DNA from: Sphingosinicella sp. YJ22
GTDB lineage: Bacteria; Pseudomonadota; Alphaproteobacteria; Sphingomonadales; Sphingomonadaceae
Length of the DNA stretch: 64,000 nt
NCBI RefSeq assembly: GCF_011320075.1
Contig: NZ_JAANPA010000006.1
Location: 1 to 64,000 of the forward strand
Direction of reading: 5' to 3'
Below the pieces are notes generated by a model, which did no database searches, was not told the origin of the DNA, and worked only from the letters and a program-made list of their open reading frames with translations. The position numbers were made by a program, and so were the translations under genes. Positions within the stretch are counted from its first letter, which is position 1, and the number at the start of each line of letters is the position of its first letter. This document shows positions 8,771 through 17,303 of the stretch, piece after piece.

Positions 8771-9418
8771 ATGCGGCTGGCGCTCCTTCTCCTGGTTTCC
8801 CTCGTCGTCGCGGGCTGCGTCCCGCGCGGCGCCATACCGGGGCGCGATGGCCAGCCTGCCGCGCAGGCGCTCGACGCCGATCATCCGATGACCCTGCAGT
8901 GCCGCGCCGAGCTTGCCGGTGATCGGGTCGCGTTCCGCACCGTCCCCGACCGCCTCAACGAAAATGGCTGCTCGGTGCTCGGCGCGGTGCAGCTCGCCGA
9001 CATCGGCACGCCCAGCGCCGGGCTCGGCGCGATGAAATGCTCGCTGGCGCGGCAATATGCGCGCTGGGTGCGCGACATCGTCCAGCCCGCCGCGCGCCAG
9101 CTGCTCGGCAGCCCGGTCGCGCGAATCGAGACGTTCGGCACCTATGCCTGCCGGCCGGTCAACGGGCGCGAGGGCGCGCGATTGAGCGAGCACGGCCTCG
9201 CCAATGCCGTCGACGTCGCCGGTTTCACGCTCGCCGACGGACGGCGCGTCTCGGTGCTGGAGGGGTGGAACGGCGCCGACGAGCGCGTCCGCACCTTCCT
9301 GCGCACCGCGCATCGCGGCGGCTGCACGCTGTTCCGCGTCGGCATGGGGCCGGAGTCGAACGCCCTCCACCGCGACCATCTGCATTTCGACTTGGGGCAG
9401 GGGCGCTATTGCCGCTAA
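8771..9418 (+). CDS. Extensin-like family lipoprotein
   Basis: 215-residue exported protein with lipobox signal peptide [16 protein letters not shown] and an Extensin-like_C domain ([20 protein letters not shown], then [24 protein letters not shown] and [12 protein letters not shown]). The domain is related to D-Ala-D-Ala carboxypeptidase-like (VanY/MepA) folds: the H-x-x-x-x-x-x-D and HRDHLHFD segments would be the metal ligands, so peptidoglycan cleavage is plausible but unproven. The ATG at 8771 was chosen over 8735 because it begins the signal peptide. It is divergent from serC. Confidence 0.8.
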   Translation: MRLALLLLVSLVVAGCVPRGAIPGRDGQPAAQALDADHPMTLQCRAELAGDRVAFRTVPDRLNENGCSVLGAVQLADIGTPSAGLGAMKCSLARQYARWVRDIVQPAARQLLGSPVARIETFGTYACRPVNGREGARLSEHGLANAVDVAGFTLADGRRVSVLEGWNGADERVRTFLRTAHRGGCTLFRVGMGPESNALHRDHLHFDLGQGRYCR

Positions 9419-9428
9419 TGCGGGTCAA

Positions 9429-10307
9429 ATGACCGATCCGATCCCGCCGCAGCGCGTCTTCTCTCCCGCCCGTGAAGAGGCGGAAACCGCCGCCAAGCAG
9501 ACCTCCTCGCCGCAGACGGAGGATCCCGCATATCGCCTCGCCTTCCAGGACATGGACTTCCTGCTGCGCGAGGATCTCCGGCCGGTGCGCTTCCAGCTCG
9601 AGCTGCTGAAGCCGGAGCTTCTGCTCGACGAGGCCAAGATCGCCTCGACCTTCGTCATGTACGGGTCGGCGCGAATCCCCGAGCCGGAGAAGGCGGATTC
9701 GCTGATCGCGGCGGCTGCGACCGATCATCAGCGGCTGATCGCCGAGCGGCTCAAGGCCAAATCCCATTATTATGACGAGGCGCGCAAGCTCGCGCGGATC
9801 GCGAGCAAGACCGCGCCCGACCCCGACGGCTGGCGCCACTTCGTCGTCTGCTCGGGTGGCGGGCCGTCGATCATGGAGGCGGCGAATCGCGGCGCCATCG
9901 AAACTGGCGCCGAGACGATCGGGCTCAACATCGTGCTCCCGCACGAGCAGCTGCCCAACCCCTATCTGACCCCGCATTTGTCGTTCCAGTTCCACTATTT
10001 CGCGCTTCGCAAGATGCACTTCCTGCTGCGCGCCCGGGCGGTGGCGGTGTTCCCGGGCGGCTTCGGCACCTTCGACGAGGCGTTCGAGCTCCTCACCCTG
10101 ATCCAGACCGGCAAGGTGGCGCCGCTGCCGATCGTGTTCTTCGGGCGGGAGTTTTGGGACCGAGTGGTGAATTTCCAGGCGCTGGTCGACGAAGGCGTCG
10201 TGTCGGCGGCCGACCTCGACCTCTTCTCCTTCGTCGAGACGGCGGAGGAAGCCTGGGACATCGTCTGCCGCCACTATGAGGAGCGGGACGGCAAGCCGGT
10301 CTGCTGA
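9429..10307 (+). CDS. LOG family protein (lysine decarboxylase-like Rossmann fold)
   Basis: 292-residue TIGR00730/LOG-type protein. The core contains VMYGSARIPEPEKADS, VVCSGGGPSIMEAANRGA and the signature PGGFGTFDEAFELLTLIQTGK, which carries the PGGxGTxxE motif of cytokinin riboside-5'-monophosphate phosphoribohydrolases. The family hydrolyses nucleoside 5'-monophosphates to base and ribose 5-phosphate; it does not decarboxylate lysine. The ~70-residue N-terminal extension before the core puts it in the longer type II subgroup. The start ATG sits 10 bp after the extensin stop, so co-transcription is likely; a strong hairpin follows the stop. Confidence 0.87.
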   Translation: MTDPIPPQRVFSPAREEAETAAKQTSSPQTEDPAYRLAFQDMDFLLREDLRPVRFQLELLKPELLLDEAKIASTFVMYGSARIPEPEKADSLIAAAATDHQRLIAERLKAKSHYYDEARKLARIASKTAPDPDGWRHFVVCSGGGPSIMEAANRGAIETGAETIGLNIVLPHEQLPNPYLTPHLSFQFHYFALRKMHFLLRARAVAVFPGGFGTFDEAFELLTLIQTGKVAPLPIVFFGREFWDRVVNFQALVDEGVVSAADLDLFSFVETAEEAWDIVCRHYEERDGKPVC

Positions 10308-10310
10308 ATC

Positions 10311-10347
10311 AAGAAGGGCCACCCCTAGGGGCGGCCCTTCTTCTTTA
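10311..10347. terminator. Bidirectional intrinsic terminator
   Basis: AAGAAGGGCC pairs with GGCCCTTCTT across a 12-base ACCCCTAGGGGC centre that is itself nearly palindromic. The hairpin sits between the convergent LOG gene (+) and cytochrome c gene (-) and is followed by a T-rich run on the plus strand (TTCTTCTTT), so it can terminate both. Confidence 0.85.
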
Positions 10348-10349
10348 GC

Positions 10350-11027
10350 TTAGTGGTCGCGGCCGGCGGCCGGGGCTGCCTCGCCGCCGGTGCGGCCTTC
10401 CTGGACCGGGGCGACCTGCGCCTCGTTGAGCACCGGCTGGTCGGCCGCGGCGCCGTTGACCGCAGGGTCGGAGCTGTTGCCGGCCGGCGCGGCCTCGCCG
10501 GCGGCCGGGGCCGGCGGCAGCGCCAGGCTGGAGCCCTGCGCATTCATGTAGACCATGAGGTCGGCGCGGTCCTGCGGGTCGGACAGGCCGGCGAAGGTCA
10601 TCTTGGTGCCGGGGGCGAAGGCGCGCGGGCTCGCCAGCCAGGCACTCATCGTCTCCCAGTCCCAGGTGCCGCCATGACCGCGAAGGGCCTCGGAATAGTT
10701 GAAGCCAGCGACGTGAGCCACGGCCTGGCCCATCGAGCCATAGAGATTCGGGCCGACGCCGTTGGGGCCGCCCTGGTTGATCGTGTGGCAGGCGGCGCAC
10801 TTGCGGAACACGGCCTCGCCGCGGGCGGCGTCGGCGGTCTGCAGGAAGTGGGCGATCGGCTGCTCGGCCTCGCCGCCTTCGCCCTCTTCCTGGACTCCGG
10901 CGATCGGGTAGCCCATCGGATCGGGACGCTCGGACTTGAACATCTCGCCGGCCACCAGGGTGCCGCCGAGCAGCACGATGCCGCCTCCCAGCACCCAACC
11001 AGCAATCGTGTTGAACCGATCGTTCAT
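10350..11027 (-). CDS. Membrane-anchored cytochrome c (CycM-like)
   Basis: 225 residues. An N-terminal membrane anchor (FNTIAGWVLGGGIVLLGGTLVAG) precedes a class I cytochrome c domain with heme motif CAACH in GEAVFRKCAACHTINQGG and a likely Met ligand in GTKMTFAGLSDPQDRADLM. A C-terminal tail of ~50 residues rich in Ala, Pro and Gly follows. This is the cytochrome c552/CycM type that carries electrons between bc1 complex and oxidases in the periplasm while tethered to the inner membrane. Start ATG at 11027. It ends at the bidirectional terminator. The low-complexity tail is typical of sphingomonad members. Confidence 0.88.
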   Translation of the reverse strand: MNDRFNTIAGWVLGGGIVLLGGTLVAGEMFKSERPDPMGYPIAGVQEEGEGGEAEQPIAHFLQTADAARGEAVFRKCAACHTINQGGPNGVGPNLYGSMGQAVAHVAGFNYSEALRGHGGTWDWETMSAWLASPRAFAPGTKMTFAGLSDPQDRADLMVYMNAQGSSLALPPAPAAGEAAPAGNSSDPAVNGAAADQPVLNEAQVAPVQEGRTGGEAAPAAGRDH

Positions 11028-11505
11028 CGCGGCGAAGACCCCTGTCAGGATGCGCGGCGCCAGGAGGGCTGCCGCGGCAAGTTCTCGAATTGGCGCCCCC
11101 TTTATGCGGGGGGCGCGCGCGCCGCAAGCACCAGACGCCCATCGCCGGCGCCTCGGCGGGGGACCTTCCGGCTTTCGCCGCGGATCCTTGCGCGAAAGAA
11201 AAGCAGAGGCCCAAAGCAGGGTCGGCCGATCCACGCAATCGCCTGGAGAAAGCGGCGTCGATTCTACCCCCGTTATCCTCGTTATCCACAGGCAGATTCG
11301 GCTTTGACGACTCGGTTTCCCATGACAGGTTCCAGTTGTGGCCGGGTCGATCGCCCCTCGGGACGAGTGACCAGGCTGCGGCCGGAAACGGCTTCGGATC
11401 GGACCGCAAGCGAAGATTCGAAACGTCACGGCGAGGGCGGCTGACGAAGCCGCCGCCATGCGGACGCAACGGGCTTGCCCCTTAGCTTTTGCAAGGATCG
11501 GCAAG
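11028..11505. other. Gene-free leader region upstream of hairpin array
   Basis: I find no convincing gene here. It holds the upstream region of cytochrome c (reverse strand), a run of G/C (about 11096-11125) and a hairpin GGCGGCT-gacga-AGCCGCC near 11435-11455. A further stem CTTGC ... GCAAG lies at about 11474-11495, directly before the first TTCG hairpin. If the array is transcribed on the plus strand its promoter should lie here; TTGACG at about 11304 is a weak -35 candidate without a good -10. Confidence 0.5.
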
Positions 11506-12276
11506 CTTCGTCGAGCAGCCCGGCGGAACCAGAAGCTTCGGCTTCACGGGACCGCCAAAGGAAAACCGGAAGAGCTTCGGCTCCGACGGGGATCCAAAAC
11601 CGGAGAAACGGATCGGCTTCGGCCGGCACCGCGCTTCGGAGGCGAGCCGCCAGGGCTTCGGCTTTGACGGGGAGCCAACCGGGAAGGGTGCCAGCTTCGG
11701 CTGACATTCTTGTCGGCCGGAAAAGACCGATCGGCTTCGGCCGACACGGAGTTTCCGGACAGGTGAACCGCCAAGGCCTCGGCCGGACGCGGGGAACCGA
11801 ACGGTGAACGGCAAGGGCTTCGGCCTAAGCCCGGATCCGGGAGAGCCGCCAGAGCTTCGGCTCGAACGGCTCTCCTGGAGACCTGGACCGGCCTCGGCCG
11901 GGAAAGGCTCTCCAAAGGAGAAATGAGGCGGCTTTGGCCAAGCCATTTTTCCTCAGGAGAACTGAATGGACTTCGGTCCGGACAGGGATCCACGGGAAAT
12001 CGGACAGGCTTCGGCCTGGAAGAGGACCCACCGGAGAACTGCTGAGGCTTCGGCCAAGGCAGGGATCCACCGGAGAACTGCGGCGGCTTCGGCCAAGGCA
12101 GGGACCCAACGGAGAACTGCGGCGGCTTCGGCCAATGCAGGGACCCAAGGTGAACCGCCACGGAGCTTCGGCTCCAGGCGGGGATCCGGGTGAAGTGTCG
12201 CGAAGCTTCGGCTTCGAGGCGCCGATCCTAGGTGAACCGCGAAGGGCTTCGGCCTTTCGTGGAGAGCCGAACGGGA
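11501..12276 (+). repeat. Tandem array of ~20 degenerate UUCG-hairpin units (putative structured RNA)
   Basis: The core CTTCGG recurs at 11536, 11575, 11617, 11656, 11695, 11735, 11818, 11855, 11971, 12009, 12048, 12087, 12126, 12166, 12206 and 12247. Variant cores lie at 11776 (CCTCGG), 11892 (CCTCGG) and 11932 (CTTTGG), and a first imperfect one at 11506. The pitch is 37-42, most often 39. Each unit folds as: outer stem, a three-by-three internal loop, inner stem of 3-5 bp, tetraloop. Stem bases differ between units but pairing is kept: GAGAGCCG/CGGCTCTC at 11841-11873, AAATG/CATTT at 11921-11948, CTGC/GCAG at 12078-12100, CCGCC/GGCGG at 12156-12181. Linkers carry GGATCC-like and GGAGAAC or GGTGAAC boxes, themselves able to form TCC-N3-GGA mini-hairpins. 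The hyperstable C(UUCG)G loop occurs on the plus strand, favouring plus-strand transcription. Non-triplet spacings break every reading frame, so it is not a repeat protein. No known RNA family is recognised. Confidence 0.85.
12009..12139 (+). repeat. Nearly identical 39-bp units within the hairpin array
   Basis: Four consecutive units starting at 12009, 12048, 12087 and 12126 are the least diverged: each reads GGCTTCGGCC, about 8 bases, GGGA(T/C)CCA(C/A)C, then GGAGAACTGC. They are exactly 39 bp apart. This points to recent unit duplication inside an otherwise old array and gives the best consensus of the unit. Confidence 0.85.
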
Positions 12277-12411
12277 TGGAAGCGTCAGGTCCTGCCTCTC
12301 GCCTCTCTTCCCGGACAATGGGTGGAACGCCTGGTCGTTCGTGCCATTGTCGAACATCGCCGAGACGGACGCCAAGCCCTCACCGGCGCGGCTTTCCCCG
12401 GCTCGACGCAG

Positions 12412-12439
12412 TGAGGGCTGGCGGAAACGTCAGCCCTCA
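12412..12439 (+). terminator. Strong hairpin downstream of the array, possible terminator
   Basis: TGAGGGCTG and CAGCCCTCA form a perfect 9-bp stem around GCGGAAACGT. An overlapping alternative pairs the same left arm region with GCCCTCAC at 12376-12383. No good T-tract follows (TGTGCATTTGGGG), so it may be a processing or attenuation structure rather than a classical terminator. It lies between the array and the bactofilin gene. Confidence 0.45.
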
Positions 12440-12641
12440 TGTGCATTTGGGGGAGCGAGCATTCGGCGCGGCGCATTTGAGGCGCGGCGCAGGCCGCCCT
12501 TCGCGACGCGCTGTCCCGCGCCTACTCTCCTGATAAATAACGTGTTGCGCCTCCGCCTGTGGCTGACCGCAGGCGCGTCCCGCCGCCTTGATCTCACCCC
12601 TCAAAAGCGCGACTGTCCGGGTGGGCAAAAGGGGCGAATCG

Positions 12642-13130
12642 ATGTTTTCGAGCGGCAAGAGCAAGGGGCCGGCAGCGGCCAAGCAGGGCGGCAGGAGCGG
12701 GGCCGGGGGGCTCTCCTTCATCAGCCCCGACGTGGTGGTGAACGGAGACCTCACGACCGAATCGCAGATCCATATCGACGGGCGCATCGAGGGCAACGTG
12801 ACTTGCGCCACCCTCATCCAGGGCAAGGGCGGCACGATCGCCGGCAACATCGTCGCCGAATCGGCGTGCATCGCCGGTCTCGTCGACGGCACCGTCAATG
12901 CGCGGCTGGTGACTCTCGAGCCGAGCGCTCGGGTCACCGGCGACGTCACCTACGAGACGTTGAGCATCGCCGCGGGCGCGGCGATCGACGGCCGCCTCGC
13001 CCGGCGCGAGGGCGCCGGCGCCGGGGCCGTCATGGCGACGCTGAAAGCGCTGCCCGACAAGGCCAGGCCCCGCGGCGACCAGCCGAGTCTGCTGCCGCCG
13101 GGCGAGCCGCTGATCCAGGCGGCGGAGTAG
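12642..13130 (+). CDS. Bactofilin (polymer-forming cytoskeletal protein)
   Basis: 162 residues. A short disordered basic N-terminus (MFSSGKSKGPAAAKQGGRS) leads into the beta-helical DUF583 domain from about residue 27 (FISPDVVVNGDLTTESQIHI, then DGRIEGNVTCATLIQGKGG and SARVTGDVTYETLSIAAGA). A disordered tail of ~35 residues follows. Bactofilins self-assemble without nucleotide into filaments that scaffold cell-wall enzymes and cell shape. The ATG at 12642 is preferred over one at 12588 because the family begins close to the beta-helix. The long array lies upstream. Confidence 0.9.
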   Translation: MFSSGKSKGPAAAKQGGRSGAGGLSFISPDVVVNGDLTTESQIHIDGRIEGNVTCATLIQGKGGTIAGNIVAESACIAGLVDGTVNARLVTLEPSARVTGDVTYETLSIAAGAAIDGRLARREGAGAGAVMATLKALPDKARPRGDQPSLLPPGEPLIQAAE

Positions 13131-13137
13131 GCCACCG

Positions 13138-13608
13138 GTGAGCCGCCACGGCGCGGAGATCGCCTGGACCTCGGACGGCGACTTCTCGAGCGGGAGGTAC
13201 AGCCGGACCCATGAGTGGCGCTTCGACGGCGGCCAGACGGTGCGCGGCTCGTCATCGCCGGACGTGGTGCGGGCGCCGATGTCGGATCCGTTTGGCGTCG
13301 ACCCTGAAGAGGCGCTGGTCGCGGCGGCGTCGTCCTGCCACATGCTGTGGTTCCTCGACTTCGCCCGCCGCGCCGGCTTCGACGTCGCCTCCTACCGCGA
13401 CTCGGCCGAGGGTGAGATGGGCATGGGCGCGAACGGTCGGGTGATGATTACACGCATCGTCCTTCGTCCCGCGATCGCCTTCGCCGGCCGCCAGCCGGAC
13501 GACACTGAGCTGGCCGACCTGCATCACCGCGCCCACGACGCCTGCTTCATCGCTAATTCGCTCAGCACCGACATCGTCGTGGAGGCGCCCGCGGCGGTCG
13601 AGAGGTAA
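13138..13608 (+). CDS. OsmC family peroxiredoxin-like protein
   Basis: 156 residues starting at GTG, 7 bp after bactofilin. It resembles OsmC/Ohr-fold proteins: GSSSPDVVRAPMSDPFGVDPEEALVAAASSCHMLWFLDFARRAGF carries one conserved cysteine in AASSCHM. A second cysteine lies in HDACFIANSL, as expected for the two redox cysteines that reduce organic peroxides. The likely role is organic hydroperoxide detoxification. Close spacing suggests co-transcription with the bactofilin gene. Confidence 0.87.
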   Translation: MSRHGAEIAWTSDGDFSSGRYSRTHEWRFDGGQTVRGSSSPDVVRAPMSDPFGVDPEEALVAAASSCHMLWFLDFARRAGFDVASYRDSAEGEMGMGANGRVMITRIVLRPAIAFAGRQPDDTELADLHHRAHDACFIANSLSTDIVVEAPAAVER

Positions 13609-13646
13609 AGTCGCCGGCGGGGGCCGGCAGCGAAAGGGGGGACGCA

Positions 13647-14462
13647 ATGCCTTACCGCCACGCCCATTATTACCTGCTCGCCCTGTTCCCGCTCACCCTG
13701 TTTGCGTTCTGGCCCGGCTATTTCTCGGACCTCCGGGGCGCGGCCTATTCCGCCCATGTCCACGGCGTGACGGCGTCGCTGTGGATCGCCCTGCTGGCGA
13801 TGCAGAGCTGGTCGATCCACCGCCGCCAGAACGCGCTCCACCGCACGCTCGGCTATTCCAGCTTCGTGCTGTTTCCCTTGTTCACCGTCGGGGGCCTGCT
13901 GGTCATTCAGACGATGGCGATGAAGTTCACCGCCGGCGTGTCGCCCTTCTACAACGTCTTCGCGCCGGGTCTCGCGCTGCTCGACGGCCTGTCGACCCTC
14001 GCGGTGCCCTGCCTGTTCTTCATGGCGCTGAAGAGCCGCCGCAAGGTCCACCGCCACGGCGCCTACATGCTCTCCACCGTATTCTTCCTGCTCGCGCCGA
14101 TCACCACGCGAATCCTGTCCGATTATCCGCCGTTCGCGGTGACCGGGCCCGAGACCTTCCACCGGTTCGGCTGGGCGCTCCACTTCTCCAACCTGATGGT
14201 GGTGCTTCTCCTTCTCGAGCTCCATCGCCGCCATCCCAAGTCGGGCCGTGCGTTCCTGGTCACCGCCGGGCTAGTCGCCGTTCAGAGCCTCCTGTTCGCC
14301 TTCGTCGCGCCGCTGCCTCTATGGCGCGGCCTGTTCGCCTCGATCGCGACGGTGCCGCTGCCCGTGCTCGTCAGCCTCGGCTTCGCGGTCAGCGGCGCGG
14401 TGGCGTGGGCGGGGTGGAGCAGCGTTCCGCTGCGGCGAAGGACCGCAGCAACTTCGTCGTGA
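13647..14462 (+). CDS. Multi-pass membrane protein of unknown function
   Basis: 271 residues with about seven hydrophobic segments (YYLLALFPLTLFAFWPG, then VTASLWIALLAMQSW, SSFVLFPLFTVGGLLVIQTM, LSTVFFLLAPITTRIL, LMVVLLLLELHRR and others). Conserved-looking histidines HVHG near residue 38 and HRTLG near 65 resemble heme-b or DUF2306-like membrane proteins, but I cannot name it. A good ribosome-binding site (AAAGGGGGG) precedes the ATG. Confidence 0.7.
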   Translation: MPYRHAHYYLLALFPLTLFAFWPGYFSDLRGAAYSAHVHGVTASLWIALLAMQSWSIHRRQNALHRTLGYSSFVLFPLFTVGGLLVIQTMAMKFTAGVSPFYNVFAPGLALLDGLSTLAVPCLFFMALKSRRKVHRHGAYMLSTVFFLLAPITTRILSDYPPFAVTGPETFHRFGWALHFSNLMVVLLLLELHRRHPKSGRAFLVTAGLVAVQSLLFAFVAPLPLWRGLFASIATVPLPVLVSLGFAVSGAVAWAGWSSVPLRRRTAATSS

Positions 14463-14564
14463 GCCCGATGGGGTTCGTCGAAGGATAGTGACGGCCCCGG
14501 CGGCCGCGCTTCAGGCTCCCGCTCGGGAGCGCGTCCGCGCTCGGCAGGGGCAGGAGACAGAATT

Positions 14565-15974
14565 TTGGCGACGGTTTCGGTTGACGGCACGGGTGCGGGC
14601 GCGGCGGCGGCCCGCCACCCGAAGGGTCTTTATTATCTGGCCTTCACCGAGGCGTGGGAGCGTTTCTCTTATTACGGCATGAGCGCGCTGCTCGTGCTCT
14701 ACATGGTCAACGAGCTGCTGATGCCGGGCCATGTCGAAAATGTCGCCGGCTTCGGAGGCTTCCGCGCCTTTATCGAGGGAGCGTACGGGCCGCTGTCGAC
14801 CCAGGCGCTCGCCTCGGCGATCTTCGGGCTCTACGCCGGCTTCGTCTATTTCACGCCGGTGCTCGGCGGTCTCATCGCCGACCGTTGGATCGGTCAGCGC
14901 AACGCGGTGGTGCTTGGCGCCTTGTCGATGGCCGGCGGCCATGTCGCGATGGCGTTCGACGAGAGTTTCCTGCTCGCGCTTCTGCTCCTGGTGATCGGAT
15001 CGGGCCTGCTCAAGGGCAACATTTCCGCGCAGGTCGGCGCGCTTTACCCGCGCGACGACGAGGCGCGGCGCACCCGCGGCTTCGCCATCTTCAGCGTGGC
15101 GATCAATGTCGGCGCGGTGTTCGGCCCGATTTTGTGCGGCTGGCTGGCGAACGAATATGGCTGGCACTGGGGTTTCGGCGCCGCGGCGATCTTCATGCTC
15201 TGCGGCCTCGTCACCTATCTCGCCGGCTACAAGCATCTACCGGCGCGGGTCGAACGGCGCGCCGACGAGGAGGCGAAGCTGACTTCGCACGACTGGACGA
15301 TCATCGCGGCGCTGATCGCGGTGATGTTCATCACCATGTTCCACTCGATCGCTTATTATCAGCTCGCCAACACCTTCCCGGTGTGGGTGCAGGACCATGT
15401 CGACCTGAGCCTCGGCGCATTCGAGATTCCGGTGCCGTGGTACCAGTCCGTCGATCCCCTCTTCAGCATCATCGGCGTTCCGGTGCTCTTCGCCTTGTGG
15501 GGATGGCAGGCGCGTCGGCGCGGCGAACCCGGCGACCTCGCCAAGATCGGCATCGGCGCGGCACTGGCGGCGTGCGCAAACCTGATCCTGGTCGCGGCGA
15601 TCCTGGTCAGCGGCGGCGACAACATCCACCCGCTGTGGCCGTTTCTCTATGCCGGTACGCTCGGCGTCGCCTTCCTCTATTATTGGCCGACCCTGCTCGC
15701 CTTGGTGTCGCGCGCCGCGCCGGCGAGCGTCAACGCGACGATGATGGGCGTGTGCTTCCTCACCCTGTTCGTCGGCAACAACGTCATCGGCTGGCTCGGC
15801 GGTTTCTACGAGCCGCTCGGGCCGCTGCGCTTCTGGCTGCTCCATGCCGGCATCGGCGCGGCCGGCGCAGTGCTGGTGCTGCTGTTCGGCGGGGCGTTGC
15901 GCCGGGCGCTGGAAAGCTCGGTTCGAGATGAGCCGCTGCGCCCGGGCGCCGAGACCGTCGAGGTTGAACGATAA
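14565..15974 (+). CDS. POT/PTR family peptide:proton symporter
   Basis: 469 residues with the POT signature: FTEAWERFSYYGMSALLVLY in helix 1 (E-x-x-E-R-F-x-Y-Y-G) and later GSGLLKGNISAQVGALY. About 12-14 transmembrane helices follow. The family imports di- and tripeptides coupled to protons across the inner membrane. Start is TTG at 14565, supported by AGGAGACAG just upstream. It stands alone, 102 bp after the membrane protein gene. Confidence 0.92.
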   Translation: MATVSVDGTGAGAAAARHPKGLYYLAFTEAWERFSYYGMSALLVLYMVNELLMPGHVENVAGFGGFRAFIEGAYGPLSTQALASAIFGLYAGFVYFTPVLGGLIADRWIGQRNAVVLGALSMAGGHVAMAFDESFLLALLLLVIGSGLLKGNISAQVGALYPRDDEARRTRGFAIFSVAINVGAVFGPILCGWLANEYGWHWGFGAAAIFMLCGLVTYLAGYKHLPARVERRADEEAKLTSHDWTIIAALIAVMFITMFHSIAYYQLANTFPVWVQDHVDLSLGAFEIPVPWYQSVDPLFSIIGVPVLFALWGWQARRRGEPGDLAKIGIGAALAACANLILVAAILVSGGDNIHPLWPFLYAGTLGVAFLYYWPTLLALVSRAAPASVNATMMGVCFLTLFVGNNVIGWLGGFYEPLGPLRFWLLHAGIGAAGAVLVLLFGGALRRALESSVRDEPLRPGAETVEVER

Positions 15975-16052
15975 CCGCACGGAATATTGGAGGTTTTCCT
16001 ACAGCCTTTGGGCCATATCGACAATCGGTCCGGCGGAACGTAACTGGAACGA

Positions 16053-17297
16053 ATGGCTCAGCTGGGTACGCGCGAGAAGCTGGCGATTCTCGCCGATGCG
16101 GCGAAATATGACGCGAGTTGCGCTTCGTCGGGAACGTCGAAGCGCAACAGCATCGGCGGCAAGGGGATCGGCTCGACCGAGGGCATGGGCATTTGCCACG
16201 CCTACGCGCCGGACGGCCGCTGCATCAGCCTCTTGAAGATCCTGCTGACCAACAGCTGCATCTTCGACTGCCATTATTGCATCAACCGCAAGAGCTCGAA
16301 CGTCCGCCGCGCTCGGTTCACGGCGGAAGAGGTCGTCCAGCTCACCCTGGCCTTCTACAAGCGCAACTATATTGAGGGGCTGTTCCTCTCCTCCGGGATC
16401 ATCCGCTCGCCCGACTACACGATGGAGCAGATCGTCCGGGTCGCGCGCAGCCTGCGCGAGGAGCATGATTTCCACGGCTACATCCACTTGAAGACCATCC
16501 CCGACGCCGACCCGGAGCTGGTCCACCAGGCCGGCCTCCATGCCGACCGCGTATCGATCAATGTCGAGTTGCCGACCGTCGCCGGCCTGACGAGGCTCGC
16601 GCCGGAGAAGGATGCCGGGCGCATCGAAGGCGCGATGAAGGACATGAAGGCGGCGATCGTCGACACGCGGGATGCGAAGAGGCGGTTCCGCTCGGCGCCG
16701 AATTTCGCCCCCGCCGGCCAGTCGACCCAGATGATCGTCGGAGCGGACGGCGCCGACGACCGCGCCATCATCGGCCGGGCGAGCGGGCTCTATGACCGCT
16801 TCCGCCTGCGCCGCGTCTATTATTCCGCGTTCAGCCCGATCCCCGACGCGAGCGCGGTGCTGCCGTTGAAGCGGCCGCCGCTGATGCGCGAGCACCGGCT
16901 CTACCAGTCCGACTGGCTGATGCGCTTCTACGGCTTCGAGCCGGGCGAGGTCGGCCAGGTCACCGACGCGGCGGGCATGCTGCCGCTCGACATCGACCCC
17001 AAGCTCGCCTGGGCGCTCAAGTTCCGCGAGCGCTTCCCGGTCGACGTCAACCGCGCCGACCGCGAGGCCTTGCTGCGCGTGCCCGGCCTCGGCGTGAAGG
17101 CGGTCGACAAGATCGTCGCCAGCCGGCGCCTGCGAAGCCTGCGGCTGGACGACGTGGCCCGGCTCACGGTGTCGATCGCCAAGGTGCGGCCGTTTATCAC
17201 CACCGCGGACTGGCGGCCGACCCTGCTCACCGACCGCGCCGATCTCGGCGCGCGCCTCAGGCCCGCGTCGCAGCAGCTGGAGCTGTTCGCCGCTTGA
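16053..17297 (+). CDS. Putative DNA modification/repair radical SAM protein
   Basis: 414 residues. The radical-SAM cysteines are C-X3-C-X2-C in TNSCIFDCHYC near residue 75, preceded by CHAYAPDGRCISLLKILL. A helix-hairpin-helix (LLRVPGLGVKAVDKIVASRR) lies near residue 350, pointing to DNA binding. This matches the TIGR03916-type protein that occurs beside UdgX/DUF4130 genes, and such a gene lies 0.8 kb downstream at 18075. The reaction is unknown. The neighbouring GST on the other strand separates the two partners, which in many genomes are adjacent. Confidence 0.9.
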   Translation: MAQLGTREKLAILADAAKYDASCASSGTSKRNSIGGKGIGSTEGMGICHAYAPDGRCISLLKILLTNSCIFDCHYCINRKSSNVRRARFTAEEVVQLTLAFYKRNYIEGLFLSSGIIRSPDYTMEQIVRVARSLREEHDFHGYIHLKTIPDADPELVHQAGLHADRVSINVELPTVAGLTRLAPEKDAGRIEGAMKDMKAAIVDTRDAKRRFRSAPNFAPAGQSTQMIVGADGADDRAIIGRASGLYDRFRLRRVYYSAFSPIPDASAVLPLKRPPLMREHRLYQSDWLMRFYGFEPGEVGQVTDAAGMLPLDIDPKLAWALKFRERFPVDVNRADREALLRVPGLGVKAVDKIVASRRLRSLRLDDVARLTVSIAKVRPFITTADWRPTLLTDRADLGARLRPASQQLELFAA

Positions 17298-17303
17298 GCC
17301 CGG

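Noticed and set aside
11501-12276. CRISPR array
   Set aside because: Repeat pitch is in the right range, but units are not conserved repeats alternating with unique spacers, and no cas genes are nearby.
11482-12375. Three overlapping reverse-strand reading frames with Pro/Lys/Ala-Glu repeats (PWPKPPQFSGGSL-type) in the hairpin array
   Set aside because: The 13-residue repeat is only the 39-bp DNA unit read in frame; spacings of 37, 38, 40 and 41 shift it into other frames, no ribosome-binding site or signal is present, and compensated stem changes point to RNA structure.
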